DNA of 14,949 nt, from positions 1-14,949 of the forward strand of contig JAJQDG010000221.1 in NCBI GenBank assembly GCA_021202305.1, read 5' to 3'. Shown piece by piece: positions 1-8,329 of this stretch. Within the stretch, counting starts at the first letter, position 1; each line of letters begins with the position of its first letter. A model generated the notes under the pieces. The model saw nothing but the letters and a program-made list of their open reading frames with translations, was not told where the DNA came from and did no database searches. This DNA comes from Candidatus Gastranaerophilales bacterium. GTDB taxonomy: Bacteria; Cyanobacteriota; Vampirovibrionia; Gastranaerophilales; Gastranaerophilaceae. Made by a program: the position numbers and the translations under genes.

Positions 1-51
1 AAAAATTTTTTTCTTGAGCGTATAACCTGCATACTCAAAAAAGGATTTTTT

Positions 52-543
52 ATGAACATTAATTCATCATTCAGCCCCAATTTTTCAGGTCTTTACGTTT
101 CTGAAAACGGCATGGGGAAAAGAGCAGCAGGCATTGCGGCTGATTTAGAACATGAAATTCATTATTCAAAACAAATAAGTGATTTAGATAAAAAGGGAGT
201 TGATGTTTTAGTTATAAACAGCGACAGCGACCCTGAAAATCGGGTACGCATTGTATTTGCAGCGCCTGATGACAGATTATACAGAGTAGACGGCAAAAAA
301 GATTATCTCCAAAGCAGCGCCGAATATATAGTAGGTGAGAGAAAACATATATACGGAACAAATTCAAAAGGCGTACTGGATGCAGCAGATAAGATTTTAT
401 CCGGCGAAATAAAAGAAAAAGCAACAAAAAAAACAAAGAGCGCAATAACGGCATTCAGGGAATTCCCGACAAGAAGCAATTCCTTGACACCATTAAATGC
501 CGATTTATTTGAAACCGATTTTTTTGAAAAATACGATTATTAA
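52..543 (+). CDS. Hypothetical 163-aa protein with N-terminal F-S-G motif
   Basis: I do not recognise this protein family. The start is supported by an AAGGA Shine-Dalgarno at 41-45, six bases before the ATG. The N-terminus (MNINSSFSPNFSGLYV) has no charged-then-hydrophobic signal peptide and no membrane segment is visible. It resembles the N-terminus of the gene at 1960 in pattern (M-[NQ]-I-x-S, then an aromatic/Pro/Asn stretch ending in F-[SG]-[GA]). The middle (residues about 50-80) alternates hydrophobic and charged residues like beta strands, and about residues 108-135 are Lys-rich and probably helical. The C-terminus is acidic and aromatic (FETDFFEKYDY). It faces ftsZ tail-to-tail and shares its hairpin terminator. 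It is probably a lineage-specific cytosolic or non-Sec-exported protein. That it is a real gene is fairly secure; its function is unknown. Confidence 0.72.
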   Translation: MNINSSFSPNFSGLYVSENGMGKRAAGIAADLEHEIHYSKQISDLDKKGVDVLVINSDSDPENRVRIVFAAPDDRLYRVDGKKDYLQSSAEYIVGERKHIYGTNSKGVLDAADKILSGEIKEKATKKTKSAITAFREFPTRSNSLTPLNADLFETDFFEKYDY

Positions 544-582
544 TCTATAGCGAATAAAATATTTGCGGCAGATTAAATATTA

Positions 583-620
583 AAAAATCCCCGAGGCTCT
601 TTAACCTCAGGGATTTTTTT
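583..620. terminator. Bidirectional intrinsic terminator between the 163-aa gene and ftsZ
   Basis: An 11-bp inverted repeat (left arm AATCCCCGAGG, right arm CCTCAGGGATT) encloses a short CTCTTTAA-type loop. It is flanked by A-runs on the left and T-runs on the right, so each strand ends in a U-tract. The single non-complementary position is C-A on the plus transcript but a U-G wobble on the minus transcript, so the hairpin is slightly better suited to ftsZ. The ftsZ stop codon lies at its edge. Confidence 0.85.
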
Positions 621-1800
621 ATCTTTTCGGGTTTAAAAATTCAGGAATATCCAACAAGCCCCCGCCGCCGTCATTCGGCTTATTCTGCGAAGGAACATAA
701 GGCTGCCCCGCCGGCTGTACCGGTTTTTGAGCAATGTCGCCAAAAGATAAGCCGCCGCCAAAAATATCTGCGGCATTTATTTTCTTTTCCTGCAATTTAA
801 CAGGTTCATTCCCTTTAAGCTGAAAGCCTGTTGCAATAACCGTAATTTGAATTTCACCCTGTATTCTGTCATCAATAACAGAGCCAAAGATTACTTCCGC
901 ATTATCGGAAACCGCATCATGAATAACACTTGCAGCTTCATTCACTTCATGCAGTGTCATATCAGGCCCGCCCGAAACGTTCATAATAATACCGGTTGCG
1001 CCGTTAATTGAAGTTTCAAGGAGCTTTGAATTAATTGCAAGCTTGGCAGCCTCCATTGCTCTGCCTTCACCTGACGCTTTACCTATACCCATTAACGCAG
1101 AACCTGAAGCCTGCATAACCGTTCTGACATCTGCAAAGTCAACATTTATAAGCCCGGGGATAACAATAATATCTGAAATACCCTGAACGCCGCGCAGGAG
1201 AACCTCATCAACAACAAGGAACGCATCGCGCATAGTTGTTCTTCTTTCAACAACTTCAATTAATTTATCGTTCGGAATAACAATAAGCGCATCTACACTT
1301 TCTTTTAATTTATCCAACCCTGCAACTGCCTGGCTCATGCGCTTTTTGCCTTCAAAACCGAAAGGCTTTGTTACAACGCCGATAGTAAGAGCGCCTAATT
1401 CTTTAGCAATTTTAGCAACGACAGGAGCAGCACCTGTTCCGGTTCCGCCGCCCATACCTGCGGTAACAAAAACCATATCAGCACCGTCGAGCGCCACCAA
1501 AAGATCTTCTCTTGATTCTTCCGCAGCCTTTTCACCAACCGTAGGGTCGCCTCCGGCGCCCAAACCTGCCGTTAGTTTTGCACCCAGTTGTATTTTCTTT
1601 GGCGCAGCAGACATTTCAAGAACTTGAGCATCCGTATTCATTGCCCAAAATTCAACGCCGCTCAATCCGGCTGCAATCATTCTGTTTACTGCATTACCGC
1701 CGCCGCCGCCGACACCTACGACTTTAATATTAGCCTGGCTTTGATATCTGTCAAATTCGTTTGATTTTCTGTTAAAACTGTCTAGTCTAAACTTTTCCAC
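619..1800 (-). CDS. ftsZ: Cell division protein FtsZ
   Basis: This is the tubulin-like GTPase that polymerises into the cytosolic Z-ring and recruits the divisome. The 393-aa length is normal. Visible landmarks are the N-terminal GTP-binding loop G-V-G-G-G-G-G-N (residues 29-36), the tubulin signature GGGTGTG (117-123) and the T7 synergy loop N219-x-D221-x-x-D224, which completes the GTPase site of the neighbouring subunit. A Pro/Gln/Gly-rich linker follows from about 335. The conserved C-terminal peptide [10 protein letters not shown] (384-393) is the usual docking site for FtsA/SepF/ZipA-type partners. The start is GTG, chosen because AGAGG lies eight bases upstream. The gene stands alone, with no ftsA, ftsQ or mur neighbours in the window. 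The identification is secure. Confidence 0.98.
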   Translation of the reverse strand: MEKFRLDSFNRKSNEFDRYQSQANIKVVGVGGGGGNAVNRMIAAGLSGVEFWAMNTDAQVLEMSAAPKKIQLGAKLTAGLGAGGDPTVGEKAAEESREDLLVALDGADMVFVTAGMGGGTGTGAAPVVAKIAKELGALTIGVVTKPFGFEGKKRMSQAVAGLDKLKESVDALIVIPNDKLIEVVERRTTMRDAFLVVDEVLLRGVQGISDIIVIPGLINVDFADVRTVMQASGSALMGIGKASGEGRAMEAAKLAINSKLLETSINGATGIIMNVSGGPDMTLHEVNEAASVIHDAVSDNAEVIFGSVIDDRIQGEIQITVIATGFQLKGNEPVKLQEKKINAADIFGGGLSFGDIAQKPVQPAGQPYVPSQNKPNDGGGGLLDIPEFLNPKR

Positions 1801-1830
1801 TTTTTCAACCTCTTTCCCGGTTACACTTAT

Positions 1831-1859
1831 ACTATATTTAAAAATTGCTGTGAAGTAAA
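1831..1859 (-). promoter_or_regulatory. Predicted ftsZ promoter
   Basis: On the minus strand there is a -35-like TTTACT (1854-1859), a 17-bp spacer and a -10 TATAGT (1831-1836). This predicts a start near 1824 and a leader of about 24 nt carrying the AGAGG Shine-Dalgarno (1809-1813). It is a sequence match only, but the spacing is ideal. Confidence 0.55.
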
Positions 1860-1959
1860 GAACTAATCTAAATTATGCTTAAAATTTCACAACAATTCAA
1901 CAAGTTAATACATCTTAACGTAAATATCAAATTTTTCTTTTTTTGATTTTTAAAAAACC

Positions 1960-2763
1960 ATGCAAATCACTTCCTATTATACAAATCCGGTTTTTGGCGC
2001 CAGAAAAAAGGAAATAAAAGATGCCGATCATATTGAAAGAAAAACAAGGCAGACATTTCCTATGATAAGCCATACCTATTTAAGGGATGTTTGCTCCATA
2101 TCAAAACCAAATTCAAAATATTCAAATAAATCTTCATATTTACTGAATAATTTGGAAAGAAAAATCGATGATATGCGGAATTTATACCCGCCCTCCTATG
2201 TAGATGAAAATGTTATATACACTGACATAATAAAAAAGGTAAAACAACGAAAAATAGGCAACTGTAAAGAAAACGCAAAAGCCGCAGTAGCAGTTTTATG
2301 CGCAAACGGATATTACAACTCTCAAAGAGCCGAACTTATGTACAGAGTAAATTTTATAAATAAAGAAACCGGAGAAACCGAATATTCAAATATTTATCCC
2401 CTTGACCATTCTTTTGCGGTAACGGATATGAAAAAAGATACAAATATTAATAGCGGAAAAAGAAATATTGTTATTGACCCGTGGCTTGGCTTCAGCGACT
2501 CAAAAGAAGGCGCAATAGCAAGATACAAGCAGCTGTACGGAAAAAAGGATTACAGTGAAGCCATTTCGGTATTCAAAGGTATTTTTTGCTGCAGCAAAAA
2601 AATGAACTACGGTGATTTTGCGGAAAAATACAATATTGAAGGAAAAATGGAATTCAGGCCGACAGAAAAATACGCAACAGATTATCAGCTAAGAAAACTT
2701 GGAGAATGGACAAGAAAAAATTTTAACGGAGTTATAATTGATGAATTGAAAGATACCGAATAA
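1960..2763 (+). CDS. Putative papain/transglutaminase-fold cysteine hydrolase, unknown target
   Basis: A 267-aa protein with no signal peptide or membrane segment. Three spaced motifs fit the catalytic triad of papain-like/transglutaminase-like enzymes: G-N-C102-K-E-N-A at the start of a helix, D-H150-S-F-A-V on a strand, and V-I-D173-P-W. Similar GNC...H.F.V...DPW arrangements occur, as I recall, in bacterial effector-type cysteine proteases and deamidases, so a protease, deamidase or acyl/amide-transfer role is possible. The first ~90 residues are polar; the N-terminus (MQITSYYTNPVFGAR) resembles that of the gene at 52. No Shine-Dalgarno is seen before this ATG and no convincing promoter in the 159-nt divergent gap to ftsZ. 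An export route cannot be judged from the sequence. The fold assignment is inference from motif spacing. Confidence 0.62.
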   Translation: MQITSYYTNPVFGARKKEIKDADHIERKTRQTFPMISHTYLRDVCSISKPNSKYSNKSSYLLNNLERKIDDMRNLYPPSYVDENVIYTDIIKKVKQRKIGNCKENAKAAVAVLCANGYYNSQRAELMYRVNFINKETGETEYSNIYPLDHSFAVTDMKKDTNINSGKRNIVIDPWLGFSDSKEGAIARYKQLYGKKDYSEAISVFKGIFCCSKKMNYGDFAEKYNIEGKMEFRPTEKYATDYQLRKLGEWTRKNFNGVIIDELKDTE

Positions 2764-2948
2764 CAGCACAAAATGCCGGATAACAGTGTCAGCCGCTAAA
2801 TAACAAAATGGATAGCATTTTAAATTTACACAAAGGTTTGCGCCGAAATTTAATAATGTTTTATGAATTAAACCGGCAGGCAAAAGGCAAATTTAGAATT
2901 TACGGGAAAAATTTTCAAGGCAGCCGCTTTATTCTGATTGGAGCATTC

Positions 2949-4343
2949 TTAAACGCCGAGTGCAAATTTAATTGCATCGGTTATTTTTGAAACCTCAAAC
3001 AATTCAATATTTATTTTTTCAATCCGTCCGCGAACCGTTTTATTTAAAATTTTTGGTATGATTGCACGCGTGAAACCAAGTTTTTGGGCTTCTTTTAGTC
3101 TGATTTCCAAATTGTCTACCGACCTTATTTCACCGTTTAAACCAATTTCGCCAAGGCAGACGGTTTCATGGTTAATAACACAATCTCTGGCAGAAGTTAA
3201 AACCGCAAGCGCCGTTCCTAAATCGGCAACCGGCTCTTGTATATTAATACCGCCGATTACATTTATGTAAACATCCTGTCTTGATAAATTAAGTCCTACT
3301 CTTTTTTCAAGAACGGCTAATATTTGTAAAAGCCTGTCGTACTCAACCCCTCTTGCAACCCTTCTTGGGTTTGGATAGGGGGAAGAACCTGTCAGCGCCT
3401 GCACTTCAAGCAAAAGGCATCTTGTTCCTTCCAATACCGGAATTACCGTACTGCCCGAGGTTGTAATGTTTTCCCTATCCGATAAAAAAAGTTCTGAGGG
3501 GTTTTTAATTTCAATAAGTCCCGAATCTTCCATATTAAAAACGCCGACTTCAGATACAGCCCCAAAACGATTTTTAATTCCGCGCAAAATTCTTGTTGTC
3601 TTGTACTTTTCTCCTTCAAAATTTAAAACGCAATCAACCATATGCTCTAAAACTTTGGGGCCGGCTATGTTGCCTTCTTTTGTAACATGACCTATTATAA
3701 CGGTTGTAATATTGTACTGTTTTGCAATGCGCATTATTATATTCGTGCATTCTCTAATTTGGCTTACACTGCCTGTACTGCTTAAAATTTGGGCGCTGTA
3801 TACCGATTGAATACTGTCAACAACCAAAAAATCAGGCTTCAGGTCATCTATCTGCCCTATAATTTCTTCCAAACAATTCTGCTGGGTTACATAAATGTTA
3901 TCCGAATCAGCGCCAAGACGGTTTGCCCTTAATTTTACCTGGCTTGTGGATTCTTCGGCGCAAATATAAAGAATTTTTTTGTCCTGATTGGAAATATTTT
4001 TTGCCGTCTGCAAAATCAGCGTTGATTTGCCAATCCCCGGGTCGCCCGCCAAAAGACAAAGAGAACCCTCAACAAACCCGCCGCCTAAAACACGGTCAAA
4101 TTCTTCCATGCCGCTTGAAATTCTGATTGATTTATCAAGCTTGACCTCTGTTATTTTTGAATAGCCGGAAGAAAAACCGGAGCCGATATTCATTGAAGAA
4201 TTTTTAGATTTTACTTCAACTTTTTCTTGAACAATTTCTTCAACAAAAGTGGAAAATCTGCCGCATTCAGGACATTTCCCGAGGTATGAAAAACTTTCAT
4301 AACCGCAGTTTTGACATACCCATTTTGATTTAAATTTCGCCAT
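2949..4343 (-). CDS. radA: DNA repair protein RadA (Sms)
   Basis: RadA is a RecA-like ATPase and branch-migration helicase acting at recombination and repair intermediates in the cytosol. The 464-aa protein has the full domain order. A C4 zinc finger (C10, C13, C24, C27) comes first, then a Walker A loop G-D-P-G-I-G-K-S-T (100-108) and a Walker B-like L-V-V-D-S (173-177). The RadA-specific K-N-R-F-G motif is at 257-261, followed by a C-terminal Lon-protease-like domain without protease activity. It lies 16 nt downstream of the SLH-protein stop codon on the same strand and probably shares its transcript. No Shine-Dalgarno precedes the ATG, so translation may depend on coupling to the upstream gene. 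No clear terminator was found in the 185 nt after its stop. Confidence 0.97.
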   Translation of the reverse strand: MAKFKSKWVCQNCGYESFSYLGKCPECGRFSTFVEEIVQEKVEVKSKNSSMNIGSGFSSGYSKITEVKLDKSIRISSGMEEFDRVLGGGFVEGSLCLLAGDPGIGKSTLILQTAKNISNQDKKILYICAEESTSQVKLRANRLGADSDNIYVTQQNCLEEIIGQIDDLKPDFLVVDSIQSVYSAQILSSTGSVSQIRECTNIIMRIAKQYNITTVIIGHVTKEGNIAGPKVLEHMVDCVLNFEGEKYKTTRILRGIKNRFGAVSEVGVFNMEDSGLIEIKNPSELFLSDRENITTSGSTVIPVLEGTRCLLLEVQALTGSSPYPNPRRVARGVEYDRLLQILAVLEKRVGLNLSRQDVYINVIGGINIQEPVADLGTALAVLTSARDCVINHETVCLGEIGLNGEIRSVDNLEIRLKEAQKLGFTRAIIPKILNKTVRGRIEKINIELFEVSKITDAIKFALGV

Positions 4344-4359
4344 AAACTAAGGAAAATAT

Positions 4360-5529
4360 CTATTGAATAATATGAAGATCGTCTTCAAGGTCAATTTTTA
4401 TTTCTTCAAGAAGAACAAAGTCAACCTGCTGAGATTTATGAGTGTAGAAATTGTGTCCCATAAAACCCTTAAACCCGATTTTTTGCAATATAGGGTTATG
4501 AGTAAATTCGCGTACTTTCGGCGTCAACTGCCCCACTGCCTTAAAGGGCGCAATTGCCTGTCTTGTATTTGAATCAATAAGATATTCCGTTCTGTATACC
4601 ATTTGAGAATTTTTAATCAAAGTGTGTCCGACGCTTACTTTATCGATAACACCTGTCATCTCACTTCCGATTGGAATTAAAAGGGTTCTATCCTCGCTTA
4701 CAAAGTTGACAAGCGCACGGGTTAAAACTTCTGTTCCTTCTTTGGTTGTTTTCGTGAACAAACAGTCCATAACCCCTAAAGGAAGGATTGTACCTGCCGG
4801 AATTATTGCATAATTTTCATCAAAAATGACATTTTTAATTATGTAGCCGTCAGCTTTGCGCGGCCCTTTCGGAGCTTCTGGCAGCTTTTCGCTAGGCTGA
4901 ATTGCCGCTCTTTGAAGCATTCCGTAAAGCCAAACTGCAAGCTCGCCCCTTGTTGCATCTTGTTTGGGAAGGATGTAGTCTTCTTTGCCGGGCAAAAGAA
5001 CAATTAAGCCTAATTGCTGAGCCTTGCCTGTAGTCAAAGTTGCCCAGTAGGGAACATCTTTTGCGTCATTAAATACTGAAAGCTGTTCAAGCGCTTCTTG
5101 TTCCGTAATTTCCTTAATCGAAAGCGCTTTCATTATAACCATGATAATTTCAAGCCTTGTTATATAGTTTTTAGGGTAAAACATTCCTTCGGGGGTGCCG
5201 TGAACAAGGTCATAATACGAACCGAGCATAATGTCATAATATGCCCAGTAAGAACTGTCAACATCTTTGTATGATGTAAAGGTAATACTGTCTAAATTTC
5301 TTAAACCCAATGCTTTTGTTAAAATCGTAGCAAATTCGGCACGGGTAACTTTTTGATCGGGTCTGTAGTAGCCGTCAGGATAGCCTGAAAGCACATTTTT
5401 ATCCTTGAAATACATAATAGCATCATAAGACCAATAATCAGGCCCCACATCCGGAAATTCTTCCACGGCGCGCGCCGGCAAAAATGTAATTCCTAAAAAC
5501 AGTGCAATTAGTATAAAAATCTTTCTCAT
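4360..5529 (-). CDS. SLH-domain exported protein with C-terminal beta domain
   Basis: A Sec signal peptide (MRKIFILIALFLGITFLPARA, predicted cleavage after A21) precedes three S-layer-homology domains, about residues 25-75, 86-136 and 152-206. The first is the best conserved (F-P-D-V, Y-W, G-Y-P-D-G, T-R-A-E-F). SLH domains bind pyruvylated or secondary cell-wall polymer on peptidoglycan; in cyanobacteria they tether outer-membrane proteins to the wall. A beta-rich domain follows (about 230-389) with P-A-G-T and L-I-P-I-G-S strands and similarity in pattern to the protein at 10056. The length of 389 aa is too short for a cyanobacterial SLH porin with a full barrel. The start is supported by GGGAG eight bases upstream. 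It is first gene of the operon with radA. The family call is secure; its exact role is not. Confidence 0.88.
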   Translation of the reverse strand: MRKIFILIALFLGITFLPARAVEEFPDVGPDYWSYDAIMYFKDKNVLSGYPDGYYRPDQKVTRAEFATILTKALGLRNLDSITFTSYKDVDSSYWAYYDIMLGSYYDLVHGTPEGMFYPKNYITRLEIIMVIMKALSIKEITEQEALEQLSVFNDAKDVPYWATLTTGKAQQLGLIVLLPGKEDYILPKQDATRGELAVWLYGMLQRAAIQPSEKLPEAPKGPRKADGYIIKNVIFDENYAIIPAGTILPLGVMDCLFTKTTKEGTEVLTRALVNFVSEDRTLLIPIGSEMTGVIDKVSVGHTLIKNSQMVYRTEYLIDSNTRQAIAPFKAVGQLTPKVREFTHNPILQKIGFKGFMGHNFYTHKSQQVDFVLLEEIKIDLEDDLHIIQ

Positions 5530-5557
5530 TTAATTTTCTCCCTAGGTGATACAGTTA

Positions 5558-5586
5558 ATTTTACATTAGCAAAAGATAATTTGCAA
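5558..5586 (-). promoter_or_regulatory. Predicted promoter of the SLH protein-radA operon
   Basis: The minus strand shows TTGCAA (5581-5586), a 17-bp spacer and TAAAAT (5558-5563), just after the stop codon of the upstream reductase gene. The predicted start is near 5551, giving a leader of roughly 20 nt that includes the GGGAG Shine-Dalgarno. Confidence 0.5.
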
Positions 5587-5587
5587 G

Positions 5588-6409
5588 TTATTTCGCAAGC
5601 AGATATTCTTCAAGGGATTTTTCCCAAGAAGGCAAAACATTTTCGCTGTCCAGCACACAAAATCTGGGGCGCTTTGCAGGGCGCGGAAAATCAGACTTTT
5701 CAATCGGCGTTACAAAAACATTTCTTTTTTTTAATTCAAAGATTTTTTTGGTAAGTTCAAGCCAGGTTGCATGACCGGACGAGCTTATATGATAGGTGCC
5801 GTAGGGCTTATTTTCCGTAATAATTTTAATAATTTGCCGCGAAAGATCTTTTGTCCAGGTAGGGCAGCAAACCTGATCATCGACAACACTTATATTTGAA
5901 TTGAACATGGAATACGTAAGCATTGCATCAACATAATTACTCCCGCCCTTGCCATAAAGGGCGCCTGTTCTTATAATGTAATGCTTTTTGGTTATTTTTC
6001 TGATTTCTTCTTCGCCCTTGAGCTTCGACATACCGTAAACATTAATAGGGTTTGTTTGATCGGTTGTTTTGTAAGGGGAAGATTTTGTACCGTCAAAAAC
6101 ACCCGAAGTGCTGACATACAGAATGGGTATGTCAAACTTTTTGGCAATTTTTGCCATGTTCTTTGTTCCGGTATGATTAACCAAAAAAGCTTCTTCCGAA
6201 TTAACTTCAGCCTGATCAATATTGGTATAAGCAGCAAGATGAATGATAAAGTCAAGATTAACTTTATTCATAATTTCATCAACCATTTTGGCATTGGTTA
6301 TATCAAAGATTTTGCTGTTTGTTGCCCAATATTGCACGTTTATCTCGTCCAATAAAGGACACAGCTCTTGCCCCAAAAGTCCGGATGCACCTGTTACCAA
6401 TATCTTCAT
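5588..6409 (-). CDS. RmlD-like dTDP-4-dehydrorhamnose reductase family protein
   Basis: An NAD(P)-dependent extended short-chain dehydrogenase. The N-terminal Rossmann motif G-A-S-G-L-L-G is at residues 7-13. Catalytic candidates are S/T at 100-102 (V-S-T-S), Y125 and K129 in Y-G-M-S-K. The segments R-T-G-A-L-Y-G, P-T-W-T-K-D-L and Y-H-I-S-S-S-G are typical of RmlD, which reduces dTDP-4-keto-L-rhamnose in dTDP-rhamnose synthesis for surface polysaccharide. The length of 273 aa is slightly short for the family but complete. No rmlA, rmlB or rmlC neighbour is present, so the exact nucleotide-sugar substrate is unproven. No Shine-Dalgarno sits at normal distance; GAAAGG is 15 nt upstream. The family is secure and the specificity moderate. 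Confidence 0.88.
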   Translation of the reverse strand: MKILVTGASGLLGQELCPLLDEINVQYWATNSKIFDITNAKMVDEIMNKVNLDFIIHLAAYTNIDQAEVNSEEAFLVNHTGTKNMAKIAKKFDIPILYVSTSGVFDGTKSSPYKTTDQTNPINVYGMSKLKGEEEIRKITKKHYIIRTGALYGKGGSNYVDAMLTYSMFNSNISVVDDQVCCPTWTKDLSRQIIKIITENKPYGTYHISSSGHATWLELTKKIFELKKRNVFVTPIEKSDFPRPAKRPRFCVLDSENVLPSWEKSLEEYLLAK

Positions 6410-6440
6410 TACCGGTAAAATTTACCTTTCTATACACCTT

Positions 6441-6469
6441 TTTATATCAAATAATTGTGATAAAATCAA
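6441..6469 (-). promoter_or_regulatory. Predicted promoter of the RmlD-like gene
   Basis: The minus strand shows TTGATT (6464-6469), a 17-bp spacer and an extended -10 TGATATAAA with hexamer at 6441-6446. Its -35 overlaps the -10 of the divergent solute-binding-protein gene, so the two promoters probably cannot be occupied at once. Confidence 0.5.
6458..6466 (+). promoter_or_regulatory. Extended -10 promoter of the solute-binding-protein gene
   Basis: TGATAAAAT is an extended -10 (TGn plus TAAAAT, hexamer 6461-6466). No -35 match is seen at the right distance. Only eight bases separate it from the ATG at 6475, so the transcript would begin at or within a base or two of the start codon. Confidence 0.5.
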
Positions 6470-6474
6470 TAATT

Positions 6475-8328
6475 ATGAAGAAATTTATATATTTGATACT
6501 AATACTTTTTACTCTTGCAACAATATTATGTTCTTTTATTAAGAAAGATAAAGGATATAACGAAGTTTATACAAATTCCGCATTACGCGCGCTTGATGTA
6601 ATTGAATATGACCCGATTGAACCGGTTAATTTGACAAAAAACGGTGTAGATTACCTTGTATCAAGAGGCGAAGAAGGAATTTTCGGCGGAGATCTTGTAA
6701 CATCTTCAATCGGTGAAGGTCCAAAAACGCTAAATCCATTTAATTCTAACGATGCAACCTCCTCGGAACTAAGTTCAATAATGTACGACGGGCTTTTTTA
6801 TACAGACCCTTATGACGGCTCAATCCGCCCGAAATTGGCAAAAAGCATTAAAATTTTGCCCGATAAAAAAACATACATTGTTGAATTGCGGCACGGCATA
6901 AAATGGTCAGACGGCAGAGAAATTACGGCAGATGATGTTTATTTTACGTATAACACAATTATTTTCGGCGGTTTCGGGGACACAAGCGCCCGCGATTCCA
7001 TGTATGCAAACGGTAAATTACCGGTTATTGAAAAAATTGATAAATATAAGGTGAAATTTGTTACCCCGGTACCGTTCGCACCTTTTTTAAGAAATTTAAC
7101 AACACCCGTTGCGCCGGAACATGTCTATAAATATGCCACAGATAAAGGAAAAGACTTCTTCAGAACTTTTCATTCGACCGATGTTAATCCAAAAACCCTT
7201 GTTACATCAGGCGCCTTTAAATTAAAAGAATATATCCCCGCTCAAAGAGTTGTATATGAAAGAAACCCGAATTACTACATAATAGACAAAAAAGGAAACA
7301 AGCTTCCGTATTTAGACAGATACTTGGTTTTAATAGCAGGGGATTTAAACAATGATATTATAAAATTTGAAGCCAAAGAAACAGATATAGCTTCAATTCC
7401 GGGGAATATGGTTGCAAAATACAGAGAAAACGAAAAAAAATCTGATTACACACTTTACAATTTAGGTCCCACAAGTAATACGAGCTTTATTGTGTTTAAC
7501 CTGAATACAAGAAAAAATAAAACTACGGGCAAATATTATGTAAATCCGATAAAACAAGAATGGTTCAATGATTTAAATTTCAGAAGCGCAATTGATTATG
7601 CTATAGATAGAGAAAGTTTGGTATTAAACGTTTTATCGGGCATTGGCGAACCCTTGTATACGGCTGAGGGGATACCTTCCTTGTTTTTAAATAAAGAAAT
7701 TGCAAAAGGACATCCGCAAGATTTAAACAAGGCAAAAGAATTTCTTTTAAAATCGGGCTTTTGTGAAAAAAACGGAATATTATACGATAAAAAAGGAAAC
7801 AAGGTTGAGTTTGAGCTTCTCACAAATGCGGGAAACACGCAGCGCGAAGCCGCCGGGGTAAGCATAAAAGAAGATTTACAGGCGCTCGGAATTACAGTTA
7901 ACTTTAAACCTGTTGAGTTTAACTCGCTTGTAAATAAACTTAGCAACTCGCTTGATTACGATGCAATTATTATCGCACTTACGGGTAACCCTCTTGAGCC
8001 GCATTCGGGCTATAATGTGTGGATGTCAAACGGTGCGCTGCATTTATTCAATCAAAGAAATGAGAATGACGATAAAACTACAGATAAAATTTTGCCCTTT
8101 GAAAAAGAGTTAAATGATATTTTTGACAGTGCGGCAATTGAACTTGATAATGAAAAAAGAAAGGCGCTGTACAATAAATATCAAGAAATTGTCGCAAAAA
8201 ACAATCCCATAATTTATCTGTACAGCCCCATAAATATTTCTGCCGTCAGAAATAAATTAAGAAACATTTTTCCAACCCCTCTGGGCGGAACAATCCACAA
8301 TCCGGAAGAAATATACATACAAAACTGA
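6475..8328 (+). CDS. ABC transporter substrate-binding protein, family 5 (oligopeptide/dipeptide type)
   Basis: A periplasmic or membrane-anchored ligand-binding protein of the OppA/DppA family (SBP_bac_5). The reading frame is open from 6319, but 6475 is preferred: it gives a clean export signal (MKKFIYLILILFTLATILCS) and avoids overlapping the divergent gene. C19 could be a lipidated cysteine, but T-I-L-C is an atypical lipobox, so anchoring is uncertain. Family motifs include G-P-K-T-L-N-P-F (82-89), the Y-D-G-L-F segment (104-108) and then K-W-S-D-G-R-x-I-T-A-D-D-V. The later R-S-A-I-D-Y-A-I-D-R-E segment is also typical. The length of 617 aa is on the long side of normal. No permease or ATPase genes are adjacent, so it either feeds a transporter encoded elsewhere or has another binding role. 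No Shine-Dalgarno precedes the ATG. Confidence 0.92.
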   Translation: MKKFIYLILILFTLATILCSFIKKDKGYNEVYTNSALRALDVIEYDPIEPVNLTKNGVDYLVSRGEEGIFGGDLVTSSIGEGPKTLNPFNSNDATSSELSSIMYDGLFYTDPYDGSIRPKLAKSIKILPDKKTYIVELRHGIKWSDGREITADDVYFTYNTIIFGGFGDTSARDSMYANGKLPVIEKIDKYKVKFVTPVPFAPFLRNLTTPVAPEHVYKYATDKGKDFFRTFHSTDVNPKTLVTSGAFKLKEYIPAQRVVYERNPNYYIIDKKGNKLPYLDRYLVLIAGDLNNDIIKFEAKETDIASIPGNMVAKYRENEKKSDYTLYNLGPTSNTSFIVFNLNTRKNKTTGKYYVNPIKQEWFNDLNFRSAIDYAIDRESLVLNVLSGIGEPLYTAEGIPSLFLNKEIAKGHPQDLNKAKEFLLKSGFCEKNGILYDKKGNKVEFELLTNAGNTQREAAGVSIKEDLQALGITVNFKPVEFNSLVNKLSNSLDYDAIIIALTGNPLEPHSGYNVWMSNGALHLFNQRNENDDKTTDKILPFEKELNDIFDSAAIELDNEKRKALYNKYQEIVAKNNPIIYLYSPINISAVRNKLRNIFPTPLGGTIHNPEEIYIQN

Positions 8329-8329
8329 C

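Noticed and set aside
1337..1627. A 96-codon plus-strand frame inside ftsZ
   Set aside because: It lies antisense to a secure gene, is Pro/Ala/Ser-rich as expected from the complement of Gly/Ala codons, and has no ribosome site.
2808..2990. A 60-codon plus-strand frame between the cysteine-hydrolase-like gene and radA
   Set aside because: No Shine-Dalgarno, it runs into the 3' end of radA on the opposite strand, and its composition looks random. The rest of this 185-nt gap shows only weak distant inverted repeats (AAAATGC with GCATTTT) and no terminator.
6319..6474. N-terminal extension of the solute-binding protein to the first in-frame ATG
   Set aside because: It would overlap the 5' part of the divergent reductase gene and both promoters, and would bury the export signal that begins at 6475.
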